Source of the DNA: Pseudomonadota bacterium
GTDB lineage: Bacteria > Pseudomonadota > Alphaproteobacteria > Rhizobiales > Rhizobiaceae
Direction: 5' to 3'
DNA length: 13,550 bases
Assembly: GCA_023387715.1 (NCBI GenBank)
Contig: JAEWHQ010000193.1
Coordinates: 1-13,550, forward strand
The notes below the pieces were generated by a model. The model was not told the DNA's origin. It did not search any database and worked only from the letters and a program-made list of their open reading frames with translations. Numbering within the stretch: the stretch's first letter is position 1; every line of letters begins with the position of its first letter. Positions 1-5,734 of the stretch are shown here, piece after piece. The translations under genes and the position numbers were made by a program.

Positions 1-2
1 AT

Positions 3-56
3 GTTGATGTGCGTGAAGAAGAGATCGTCTTCTCGGCGGCAGAAAAAGCTGCTTAA
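3..56 (+). CDS. 3' end of an upstream gene, possibly chpT (histidine phosphotransferase)
   Basis: Frame 3 is open from the left edge and ends at TAA 54-56. It encodes only about 17 residues (VDVREEEIVFSAAEKAA). It is followed 45 bases later by a strong hairpin terminator on the same strand, which supports a real gene end here. ChpT, the phosphotransferase that relays phosphate from CckA to CtrA, is a neighbour of ctrA in related Brucella-type genomes as I recall, and such a beta-strand tail would suit its degenerate ATPase-like C-terminal domain. The fragment is too short to identify from sequence alone. The ChpT assignment is inference from context. Confidence 0.4.
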   Translation, partial: VDVREEEIVFSAAEKAA

Positions 57-101
57 TAAAAACGTTTCATTCTTCTACTGATGACTTCAGAAAAATTATT
101 T

Positions 102-140
102 AAAAATGCGGCTTTGATGGTGATCAAAGCTGCATTTTTT
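102..140 (+). terminator. Rho-independent terminator of the upstream + strand gene
   Basis: Positions 106-118 pair with 123-135 (13 pairs including one G-T wobble) around a GGTG loop at 119-122. The stem is followed by a run of six T at 135-140, and A residues at 102-106 precede it. It sits 45 bases after the stop codon at 56. Confidence 0.85.
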
Positions 141-189
141 ATGTCTGATTTTTATAGTAAGCTGGTTTTAGATCTTATTACGCGCCAAG

Positions 190-216
190 AAAAAACCCGC
201 CAGAGGCGGGTTTTTT
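190..216. terminator. Bidirectional terminator between convergent genes
   Basis: A perfect CCCGCC/GGCGGG stem (196-201 with 205-210) has an AGA loop and is flanked by six A on the left and six T on the right. It can therefore stop transcription from both sides. It lies 38 bases beyond the ctrA stop codon and is the main ctrA terminator. It also backs up the first terminator at 102-140. Confidence 0.9.
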
Positions 217-254
217 AAAACACTGTTCAGATAGACTGAACCTGAGATATATTT

Positions 255-953
255 TTATGCGCTTTCACGCATTTCGCTGTCTGGTTCACGCAATACATAG
301 CCACGACCCCAAACGGTTTCGATAAAGCTCTGATTGCCGGAAACTGCATCCAGCTTTTTGCGCAATTTGCAGATGAAGACGTCGATGATCTTCAATTCCG
401 GCTCATCCATGCCACCATAGAGATGGTTGAGGAACATTTCTTTGGTAAGGGTTGTGCCCTTGCGCAGCGAAAGCAGTTCCAGCATCTGGTATTCTTTACC
501 GGTCAGGTGCACGCGCTGGCCTGCAACTTCAACGGTTTTCGCATCCAGATTAACGATGAGTTCACCGGTGGTGATAACGGACTGAGCATGACCTTTTGAA
601 CGACGAACGATTGCATGAATACGTGCAATCAATTCATCTTTATGGAAAGGTTTGGTCATGTAATCGTCTGCGCCGAAGCCAAGGCCACGAACCTTGTCTT
701 CAATACCAGCCATACCTGACAAGATCAGGATAGGGGTTTTAACTTTTGACAGACGCAATGTGCGCAATACTTCATAACCGGACATATCCGGCAGATTCAA
801 ATCAAGCAGAATAATATCGTAATCGTACAGCTTACCCAGATCGATGCCTTCTTCACCCAAATCGGTGGTATAGACATTAAAACTCTCTGATTTAAGCATC
901 AATTCAATGCTCTGTGCAATTGCACTATCGTCTTCAATCAATAGGACGCGCAT
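255..953 (-). CDS. ctrA: Cell-cycle master response regulator CtrA
   Basis: This 232-residue OmpR/PhoB-type response regulator in the cytoplasm binds DNA and controls cell division, replication and motility genes in alphaproteobacteria. The receiver domain spans about residues 1-115, with the acidic pocket E7-D8-D9, phospho-acceptor D51 in ILLDLNLP, and K101 in MTKPF. The winged-helix DNA-binding domain spans about 125-225 and ends in the typical [10 protein letters not shown] segment. Length and sequence are near those of Brucella and Caulobacter CtrA. The ATG at 951-953 is preceded by an AAGGGGA ribosome-binding site. The last residues are Ser-Ala, whereas Caulobacter CtrA ends in Ala-Ala, which ClpXP reads as a degradation tag. 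The gene is divergent from fliJ and converges on the possible chpT end. Confidence 0.96.
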   Translation of the reverse strand: MRVLLIEDDSAIAQSIELMLKSESFNVYTTDLGEEGIDLGKLYDYDIILLDLNLPDMSGYEVLRTLRLSKVKTPILILSGMAGIEDKVRGLGFGADDYMTKPFHKDELIARIHAIVRRSKGHAQSVITTGELIVNLDAKTVEVAGQRVHLTGKEYQMLELLSLRKGTTLTKEMFLNHLYGGMDEPELKIIDVFICKLRKKLDAVSGNQSFIETVWGRGYVLREPDSEMRESA

Positions 954-1134
954 CTTAATATCCCCTTTCCGCAGCTGACCAATTGTCCTTCAAAGCAGCA
1001 CACGGAACTGTCGTTGCCTTATTGTGAAGGTGCCAGCAAATGGTTAACAAAATATGATTCCCTTTGGCAAGCACATTTATTTGTCGATGAGAGAAATATC
1101 GTATCCGTTTGAATCCAAAGCATAAGTGTCCGTC

Positions 1135-1155
1135 AGTGATTGCTCGCAAATCACT
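1135..1155. repeat. Palindrome AGTGATT-N7-AATCACT in the ctrA leader region
   Basis: Seven-base perfect arms at 1135-1141 and 1149-1155 are separated by seven bases. The inner GC/GC bases could extend the pairing with a one-base bulge. The spacing is suited to a dimeric DNA-binding protein; as RNA it would form a modest hairpin in a ctrA leader transcript. AGTG/CACT words recur nearby around 1125-1175. No known operator was recognised. Confidence 0.45.
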
Positions 1156-1231
1156 TTAAGAAACACTGCTAAGTGACTCATACGACTCTATCTTTTGACT
1201 GTTGCCAAAAAATCACATGATATTTACCGAG

Positions 1232-1259
1232 CCTTAATTCCTAACGCGTATGATTAAGG
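1232..1259. repeat. Palindrome CCTTAAT-N14-ATTAAGG upstream of fliJ
   Basis: Perfect seven-base arms at 1232-1238 and 1253-1259 each contain a TTAA. The TTAA cores are 20 bases apart from start to start, about two helical turns. Outer GAG/CTC bases (1229-1231 and 1263-1265) extend the symmetry. TTAA is the core of CtrA half-sites, but the spacing differs from the standard CtrA box, so its role is unproven. Confidence 0.45.
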
Positions 1260-1409
1260 AAGCTCGTAAAGGAATGGTTACCAAACGTAAAAAATCTTAA
1301 CTTATTTTTCGTAATTGGCGGCCAGTCACGGGTTTGAGTGTTTAAGTGTGTTGTGTGGGGTCACCCTGATGAACGTTTTCGCAGGGCTGGTTTTCAAGGA
1401 GTATTGCGT

Positions 1410-1799
1410 ATGAAACCACGTGAAAGTCTTGTTCGACTGAAGCTTTTTCAGGTTAAAGAAAAACGTCGCCAGCTTGGTCAGCTTGATCTCATGATGGGTG
1501 AATTTGAACGCATGGCCAGCGAGCTGGAAGCGCAAATCATTTCTGAAGAGAAAAAAGCAGGCATTACGGATTTAACGCATTTTGCTTATCCGACATTTGC
1601 AAAAGCTGCCCGCCAGCGTCGTGACAACCTGATGGTGTCGATCGGTGATCTGCAGGTGCAGAAAGAAGCCGCAGAAGCTGATCTGGTGGTTGCCGAAGCT
1701 GATCTTGCCAAAGCCGAAGCCTTGGAAGAACGTGACGGCAAGGTGATGCGCGATATGGACGAACGTCCGGCCTTTGATCGCCGCATGATGATTGGCTGA
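1410..1799 (+). CDS. fliJ: Flagellar export chaperone FliJ
   Basis: This 129-residue, highly charged, helical protein resembles the short FliJ of Rhizobiales (N-terminal MKPRESLVRLKLFQVKEKRR, central HFAYPTFAKAARQRRDNL). FliJ is a cytoplasmic coiled-coil component of the flagellar type III export apparatus that works with the FliI ATPase and export chaperones. Alanine/glutamate-rich heptads from about residue 75 to 112 support a coiled coil. The ATG at 1410 is chosen because AAGGAG at 1396-1401 stands eight bases upstream. A longer in-frame start at 1338 lacks such a site and adds non-conserved residues. The gene is alone, separated from other flagellar genes in this window and next to ctrA, whose regulon includes flagellar genes in relatives. 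Confidence 0.85.
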   Translation: MKPRESLVRLKLFQVKEKRRQLGQLDLMMGEFERMASELEAQIISEEKKAGITDLTHFAYPTFAKAARQRRDNLMVSIGDLQVQKEAAEADLVVAEADLAKAEALEERDGKVMRDMDERPAFDRRMMIG

Positions 1800-1844
1800 T
1801 ATTTTTTTAAGTTATTGCCCTCGCTCTTAGTGGAAGGTGAGGGA

Positions 1845-1955
1845 GCGCTGATGGGGGATCAGCGCAAATGAGTTTAAAAACGAATCAAAGATAATTGCCG
1901 GAATTTTTCCGGCATATCGGCTGTTGCCGACTATTCATTGCCGGATCACCGGTAA
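1845..1955 (+). repeat. Tandem array of four short stem-loops downstream of fliJ
   Basis: Stems are 1845-1852 with 1858-1865 (8 perfect pairs, GGGGG loop), 1896-1903 with 1907-1914 (8 perfect pairs), 1917-1921 with 1926-1930 (5 pairs), and 1938-1944 with 1949-1955 (7 pairs, one wobble). The motif TTGCCGGA appears in both the second and fourth hairpins, suggesting related units. Confidence 0.5.
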
Positions 1956-2204
1956 GGATCAAATATTGGCCGTGATAATGGCAAGTTGTATCTGTAGATG
2001 ATTGGATGGCGGGTTTAGCCCGTCAGTCGTGATTGAAATGATGATGCTCGCAAGCTTTGTTACTTGCTGGAGCGCTCTCATTGATTGTCAAAATTTTATA
2101 AAATACTGAACCGGAATTCGCGGCGTGAAGGCCGCGTTGCGGCGCACAGTGATTCATATTCGAGCCGTGATCGGACAAGGTTTAAAATATTGATTTTAAA
2201 AAAG

Positions 2205-2231
2205 ATAAAGCCGGCGCGAAGCCGGCTTTAT
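2205..2231 (-). terminator. Rho-independent terminator of sciP
   Basis: A perfect 11-base stem (2205-2215 with 2221-2231) has a five-base loop. On the - strand the stem is followed by CTTTTTT, the expected U-tract, 87 bases past the sciP stop. On the + strand only a short T3 follows, so termination of fliJ transcripts here would be weaker. Confidence 0.75.
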
Positions 2232-2317
2232 AGGTGTTGAGCTGTTCAGGCATGGTTTTGCAACCACCCATGACCAGAGGGCCAGTTAAAATTAACTGCC
2301 CGAAAGCACGATACAGC

Positions 2318-2593
2318 CTAGTGGCGGTATTGCTGAATTCGGGTTGTCCGCAAACCGGCGAGACCATGCTCGTCGATTGAAGACTGCCAGGACAGAAACT
2401 CCTCGACCGTTAAGGTGTAGCGTTGGCATGCCTCGTCAAGAGAAAGGAGACCCCCGCGAACGGCGGCGACAACCTCTGCCTTACGACGTATGACCCAACG
2501 CCGCGTGTTAGCGGGCGGGAGATCGGCAATGGTCAGCGGGCTGCCATCAGGGCCGATCACATATTTAATTCGTGGTCTTACCAGATCGGTCAT
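2318..2593 (-). CDS. sciP: SciP-type DUF1153 regulator, CtrA inhibitor family
   Basis: This 91-residue protein matches the DUF1153/SciP family: KYVIGPDGSPLTIADLPP near the N-terminus, RRWVIRRKAEVVAAVRGG, then a helix-turn-helix-like segment (LSLDEACQRYTLTVEEFLSW, residues 50-69) and the conserved end GLRTTRIQQY. In Caulobacter, SciP accumulates in G1 cells and represses CtrA-activated promoters by binding CtrA and DNA. The ATG at 2591-2593 (MTDL) is preferred, with GAGAG four bases upstream. A GTG at 2612-2614 would add seven residues (98 aa). It lies about 1.4 kb from ctrA on the same strand and converges on fliJ. A repeat at 2673-2691 lies about 80 bases upstream of its start. Confidence 0.88.
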   Translation of the reverse strand: MTDLVRPRIKYVIGPDGSPLTIADLPPANTRRWVIRRKAEVVAAVRGGLLSLDEACQRYTLTVEEFLSWQSSIDEHGLAGLRTTRIQQYRH

Positions 2594-3016
2594 TGTACTC
2601 TCTACACAATTCACTCAAGGACCTAATCAAGTCTCACTTTAGACACACAGCTTTAAAAAAGAGCTAAGCACCTGGTAACGCCTTGGTAACGAATTGAAAA
2701 ATATGAGTGAAACCCCGAGAGTTCTGGGCTTTTTATGCTTATTTTTTTTATTTATTTCGCCAAAGGGTCATATTTTTTACGTGATTGGCGGTGAAAGTGT
2801 TAAAATTGACAGCAGTAATGTTAATTTTTACGCTCATTTTCGGTTAAAGAGCTGCCTGTTTTAAGAATCTCATATAAAGTTGATTAAGCAATGCGAGTTT
2901 TCTCGTGCAATGATCGGCTCAGGGCTTGGCAAAATGCCGCACTATGACCTATATAGGCAGTAAATACTCTGAAATTGCTGGAAACGAGGGCAAGAGCCCT
3001 AGGACTGGATTCCAAA
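2594..3016. promoter_or_regulatory. sciP-mnmA divergent regulatory region
   Basis: This 423-base AT-rich gap carries the promoters of sciP (- strand) and mnmA (+ strand) and no credible gene. A TTGACA at 2806-2811, with the poor -10 TACGCT 17 bases on (2829-2834), is a possible mnmA promoter. A GANTC site lies at 2865-2869. A short perfect hairpin (AGGGC/GCCCT, 2987-3000, AAGA loop) sits just before the AGGA ribosome-binding site of mnmA. Confidence 0.45.
2673..2691 (-). promoter_or_regulatory. Direct repeat TTAC-N7-TTAC upstream of sciP, candidate CtrA-type site
   Basis: TGGTAACG occurs at 2673-2680 and again at 2684-2691. Read toward sciP this is CGTTACCA-AGG-CGTTACCA, that is TTAC-N7-TTAC with an 11-base period. 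The CtrA consensus TTAA-N7-TTAA has the same geometry, so this is a plausible divergent CtrA box or a site for another OmpR-family regulator. It sits about 80 bases before the sciP start. Confidence 0.45.
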
Positions 3017-4213
3017 ATGATGCTGAATAGCTTGGACCTGCCGGGAAAGCCGGAAGATACGCGAATAGTCGTTGCCATGTCTGGCGGTGTTGATTCGTCT
3101 GTTGTGGCCGGCATTCTTAAACGAGAGAATTACGACGTTATCGGCGTAACCTTGCAGCTTTACGATCATGGTGCAGCTGTGCACCGTGCCGGTTCATGCT
3201 GTGCAGGGCAGGATATTGAAGATGCGCGCCGCGTTTGTGAAGCTCTTGGTATTCCGCATTACGTTCTTGATTATGAAAAACGTTTCCGTGACGCGGTGAT
3301 TAATCCATTTGCTGATTCTTATATCGCGGGTGAAACGCCGATCCCTTGTGTCACCTGTAACCAGACGGTAAAATTTGCTGATCTGTTGCAGACAGCGCGT
3401 GATCTGGGTGCGGCAGCTTTGGCAACCGGCCATTATATCCGCAGCCGTGCCAATGGTGAGCATCGTGCCTTGTTCCGTCCAGTCGATACCGATCGTGACC
3501 AGAGCTATTTCTTGTTTGCAACCACGCAGGAACAGCTTGATTATTTGCGCTTTCCTTTAGGCGGTATGCCTAAATCTGAAGTGCGTAAAATCGCTGAAGA
3601 GCTGGAACTGACTGTGGCACAGAAACAGGATAGTCAGGACATTTGCTTTGTTCCGCAGGGTAAATATTCCGATATCGTTTCACGGCTGAACCCTGCTGCT
3701 GCAAGCCCAGGCGCAATCGTGCATATTGATGGCCGTATTATCGGCCAGCATGAAGGCATTGTGCATTACACTGTTGGTCAGCGCCGTGGTATCGGTGTTG
3801 CAACCGGTGACCCTTTATATGTGGTACATCTGGATGCTGCGCGCTCCCGCGTCATTGTTGGCCCGCGTGAGGCCTTGGAAACCCATAAGGTCTTCCTGCG
3901 CGATGTGAATTGGTTGGGCGATCAGCCACTCGATGGTCTACCGGAAGAGGGCGTGCCGGTATTTGCCAAGGTTCGCTCCACCCGTGCGCCACGTCCGGCT
4001 ATTTTGCACAGCAAAGACGGTGAAGTTTGGGTTGAGCTGATTGACGGCGAAAGCGGTATCGCACCAGGTCAGGCTTGTGTGCTTTATTCTGATGACAGCA
4101 ACACCGCACGCGTATTTGGCGGTGGCTTTATTGAACGCTCAGAGCGTGAGCCGGAAGCAGAAGCAATGCTACGTCGTCTGGTGAGCGGTGAAACAGTGGT
4201 AACCGCTGCTTAA
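3017..4213 (+). CDS. mnmA: tRNA-specific 2-thiouridylase MnmA
   Basis: This 398-residue cytoplasmic enzyme activates U34 of Lys, Glu and Gln tRNAs with ATP and inserts sulfur (s2U34), using persulfide sulfur delivered by a relay. The PP-loop SGGVDSS is at residues 22-28. The catalytic nucleophile is C114 in PCVTCNQ, and the persulfide cysteine is C210 in SQDICFV. C111 takes the place of the Asp found at this position in E. coli. The C-terminal beta-barrel follows ([22 protein letters not shown]). ATG 3017 gives the [10 protein letters not shown] start close to Brucella MnmA, with AGGA at 3001-3004. An in-frame TTG at 2975 adds 14 residues without support. The gene converges on the RNA methyltransferase gene, separated from it by a strong terminator. 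Confidence 0.96.
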   Translation: MMLNSLDLPGKPEDTRIVVAMSGGVDSSVVAGILKRENYDVIGVTLQLYDHGAAVHRAGSCCAGQDIEDARRVCEALGIPHYVLDYEKRFRDAVINPFADSYIAGETPIPCVTCNQTVKFADLLQTARDLGAAALATGHYIRSRANGEHRALFRPVDTDRDQSYFLFATTQEQLDYLRFPLGGMPKSEVRKIAEELELTVAQKQDSQDICFVPQGKYSDIVSRLNPAAASPGAIVHIDGRIIGQHEGIVHYTVGQRRGIGVATGDPLYVVHLDAARSRVIVGPREALETHKVFLRDVNWLGDQPLDGLPEEGVPVFAKVRSTRAPRPAILHSKDGEVWVELIDGESGIAPGQACVLYSDDSNTARVFGGGFIERSEREPEAEAMLRRLVSGETVVTAA

Positions 4214-4232
4214 AACAGTGATTTTTATATTT

Positions 4233-4268
4233 AAAAGGCTGTCATTTGAGAAAATGACAGCCTTTTTT
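4233..4268. terminator. Bidirectional terminator between mnmA and the RNA methyltransferase gene
   Basis: A perfect 15-base stem pairs 4233-4247 with 4252-4266 around a GAGA loop. It has A-rich and T-rich ends, so it works in both directions. It lies 20 bases after the mnmA stop and 11 bases from the end of the opposing gene. Confidence 0.95.
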
Positions 4269-4278
4269 ATGTCTGGTT

Positions 4279-5100
4279 TTATGAGAAGCGGCTGCACCGG
4301 CTTAAAGCAATGCCCGAAGCGGTTGCAACATTGAGACTGTCGAAATCTTCGGCCATCGGAATACGTGCAGATTGCAGCTGATTTAATATATGCGCCGGTA
4401 AGCCTTCGCCTTCAGTGCCAAGCAGCAATGCACGGCGCTTGACGGGTTTGACATCATGAATATTCATCTGCCCCGACGGGCTAAGCGCTAAAATTTCAAA
4501 ACCGGATTTGACCAGTTCTGCGATAATTTTATCAATGGTGCCGCTGCGGGCATATGGGGTTTTTAAACTGGCACCGACTGAAACACGGATCGCTTTGCGA
4601 TAAAGCGGGTCGCAGCACATTTGATCCATTAAAACAGCATCCGCTGCAAAAGCTGCGGCATTGCGGAAAATGGAGCCGACATTATCGTGATTGGTCAGGC
4701 CGCATAAAACCACCACCAAAGCTTCTTGTTTCAAACCGGCAATCAGTTGTGTGTGGTTGAGCACTTGCGCCTGACGGCCAACCGCCAGAATGCCACGGTG
4801 GACATGGAAGCCAGCTACCTGATCCATCACGGCGGAGGGCACGACATAGACCGGCAGCTCCGGTGGACAAAGCGCCAGTTGCTGCTCCAGTCCGGCCAGA
4901 CGGTTTTCCAAAATCAACAGTGAGAGTATCTCGAAGCGCTCCGAGCGCAGAGCAACATTTAAAACCGATTTTCCCTCAGCGATAAATAATCCCTGACGCC
5001 CGACCAGGTCTTTTTCTTTGATGGAACGATAAGCTGCCAGACGTTCATCATCGGCATCACTCACATGAATCATTCTATTGTTTGGAAAAGCAGCGGTCAT
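4279..5100 (-). CDS. SpoU/TrmH-family RNA 2'-O-methyltransferase
   Basis: This 273-residue SPOUT enzyme should methylate a ribose 2'-OH in rRNA or tRNA using S-adenosylmethionine. The substrate-binding N-terminal domain covers about residues 15-110 (LFIAEGKSVLNVAL). The catalytic knotted domain shows motif 1 (NHDNVGSIFRNA, 137-148, with catalytic Arg146), motif 2 (LLGTEGEGL, 226-234) and motif 3 (IPMAEDFDSLNVATASGIAL, 247-266). The precise RNA target cannot be read from sequence, so no symbol is given. The ATG at 5100 has no clear ribosome-binding site. Met10 (5073) is a possible alternative, also without one. It converges on mnmA, and its 5' side faces the end of the arsR-type gene. Confidence 0.92.
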   Translation of the reverse strand: MTAAFPNNRMIHVSDADDERLAAYRSIKEKDLVGRQGLFIAEGKSVLNVALRSERFEILSLLILENRLAGLEQQLALCPPELPVYVVPSAVMDQVAGFHVHRGILAVGRQAQVLNHTQLIAGLKQEALVVVLCGLTNHDNVGSIFRNAAAFAADAVLMDQMCCDPLYRKAIRVSVGASLKTPYARSGTIDKIIAELVKSGFEILALSPSGQMNIHDVKPVKRRALLLGTEGEGLPAHILNQLQSARIPMAEDFDSLNVATASGIALSRCSRFS

Positions 5101-5181
5101 GGGATTTCATATCGATCAGGGGAGGAATGTTGTTGGCTCTTTAACAGCTGCCGCATATTTATTGAACAGTTTATGTGAGTC

Positions 5182-5212
5182 AAAAAACCCCACCATATGA
5201 AATGGCAGGGTT
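5182..5212 (-). terminator. Rho-independent terminator of the arsR-type gene
   Basis: Stem 5186-5190 with 5208-5212 continues as 5193-5196 with 5202-5205 after a two-base internal mismatch. On the - strand the stem ends in GGGTT and runs into TTTT. It lies about 50 bases past the stop codon at 5261 and separates this gene from the downstream methyltransferase gene. Confidence 0.75.
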
Positions 5213-5260
5213 ATTAAAAATCAGCTATACGTTTCTTGAAGCTAAGGTTTTAAGCAAAAC

Positions 5261-5596
5261 TCAAGCAAAAGCGGCGACGCGCTGATGTTCCGGTGCCTGA
5301 TGGATACCGGCCAGTGTTGAGAGCATTGTTTCAATATGCGGCGAGGAAACCATATAATAGATGGTCTGTGCATCGCGGCGTGTTGAAACAAGGTTCATCG
5401 CTCTGAGTTTAGCTAAATGCTGGGACAAGGCAGACTGGCTTAAGTTGACTTCTTTCGCCAATACACCAACCGACATTTCATTATGCAGTAGCTTGTTGAG
5501 AATAAGCAGACGCTTATTATTCGCCAGTGCTGTTAGAAAATCAGCAGCATAGTCTACGTGTTGTTCGAGATTATTAAAGTTAATTTGATGCTTCAT
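5261..5596 (-). CDS. NolR-like ArsR-family transcriptional regulator
   Basis: This 111-residue winged-helix repressor is of the ArsR/SmtB fold. The recognition region LSQSALSQHLAKLRAMNLVSTRRDAQTIYY is near identical in character to rhizobial NolR, a global regulator of nodulation and growth genes. The N-terminal dimerisation helix (AADFLTALANNKRLLIL) also fits. The protein has no cysteine at all, so it cannot use the CxC metal site of ArsR/CadC sensors or the thiol switch of BigR/SqrR. ATG 5594-5596 is chosen because GGAG (5603-5606) stands six bases upstream; a GTG at 5608 would swallow that site. It follows hugZ on the same strand after 138 bases that hold a long inverted repeat. Confidence 0.88.
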   Translation of the reverse strand: MKHQINFNNLEQHVDYAADFLTALANNKRLLILNKLLHNEMSVGVLAKEVNLSQSALSQHLAKLRAMNLVSTRRDAQTIYYMVSSPHIETMLSTLAGIHQAPEHQRVAAFA

Positions 5597-5673
5597 GCCG
5601 CGCTCCACCCCCGTAAGACAACATGATTAATAACTATTTTTATCTCAAAATAAGTAGCGAGGAAAACTTCACT

Positions 5674-5711
5674 TGGCAAGCCTTTCTTGAAATTAAACGA
5701 AAAGCTTGCCA
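5674..5711. repeat. Long inverted repeat between hugZ and the arsR-type gene
   Basis: TGGCAAGC at 5674-5681 pairs perfectly with GCTTGCCA at 5704-5711. After one mismatch, TTTC (5683-5686) pairs with GAAA (5699-5702), giving 12 pairs around a 12-base loop. It lies 24 bases past the hugZ stop and about 80-115 bases upstream of the arsR-type start. Without a clear U-tract it is either a weak terminator/mRNA stabiliser of hugZ or an operator for autoregulation. Confidence 0.55.
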
Positions 5712-5734
5712 TGTTTGTTTGAAATTATCCGTCC

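Larger units (their letters stand above)
954..1409. promoter_or_regulatory. ctrA-fliJ divergent regulatory region
   Basis: This 456-base gap contains no credible gene. It should hold the ctrA promoters (- strand) and the fliJ promoter (+ strand). It carries four GANTC sites, the CcrM methylation target of alphaproteobacteria, at 1056-1060, 1111-1115, 1175-1179 and 1184-1188. It also holds two palindromes, at 1135-1155 and 1232-1259. TTAA half-sites occur at 1044, 1156, 1234, 1254, 1297 and 1342, but I found no pair with the exact TTAA-N7-TTAA CtrA spacing. In Caulobacter the ctrA promoter is controlled by GANTC methylation state, so the same may hold here; that is inference. Confidence 0.6.
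1800..2317. other. Hairpin-rich non-coding gap between convergent fliJ and sciP
   Basis: No convincing gene lies in these 518 bases. They contain at least six stem-loops: 1845-1865, 1896-1914, 1917-1930, 1938-1955, 2046-2073 (one bulge) and 2119-2136. The sciP terminator follows at 2205-2231. None of the first six has a T-run behind it on the + strand, so no classical fliJ terminator is visible. The region could be a structured 3' UTR of fliJ or hold a small RNA. Confidence 0.5.

Noticed and set aside
955..1149. Small - strand reading frame between ctrA and fliJ
   Set aside because: No ribosome-binding site and no recognisable family; it lies in the GANTC-rich regulatory region and its composition looks non-coding.
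1224..1301. TTAA/TTAC half-sites near fliJ as a standard CtrA box
   Set aside because: The pairs have spacings of six or sixteen bases, not seven, so no exact TTAA-N7-TTAA box could be claimed.
2081..2110. Promoter-like TTGATT/TATAAA words inside the fliJ-sciP gap
   Set aside because: No -35/-10 pair with acceptable spacing and match; most likely an AT-rich palindrome.
2711..2740. Possible terminator (CCC...GGGCTTTTT) upstream of mnmA
   Set aside because: Only three strong pairs plus a mismatched extension, and no gene ends just before it.
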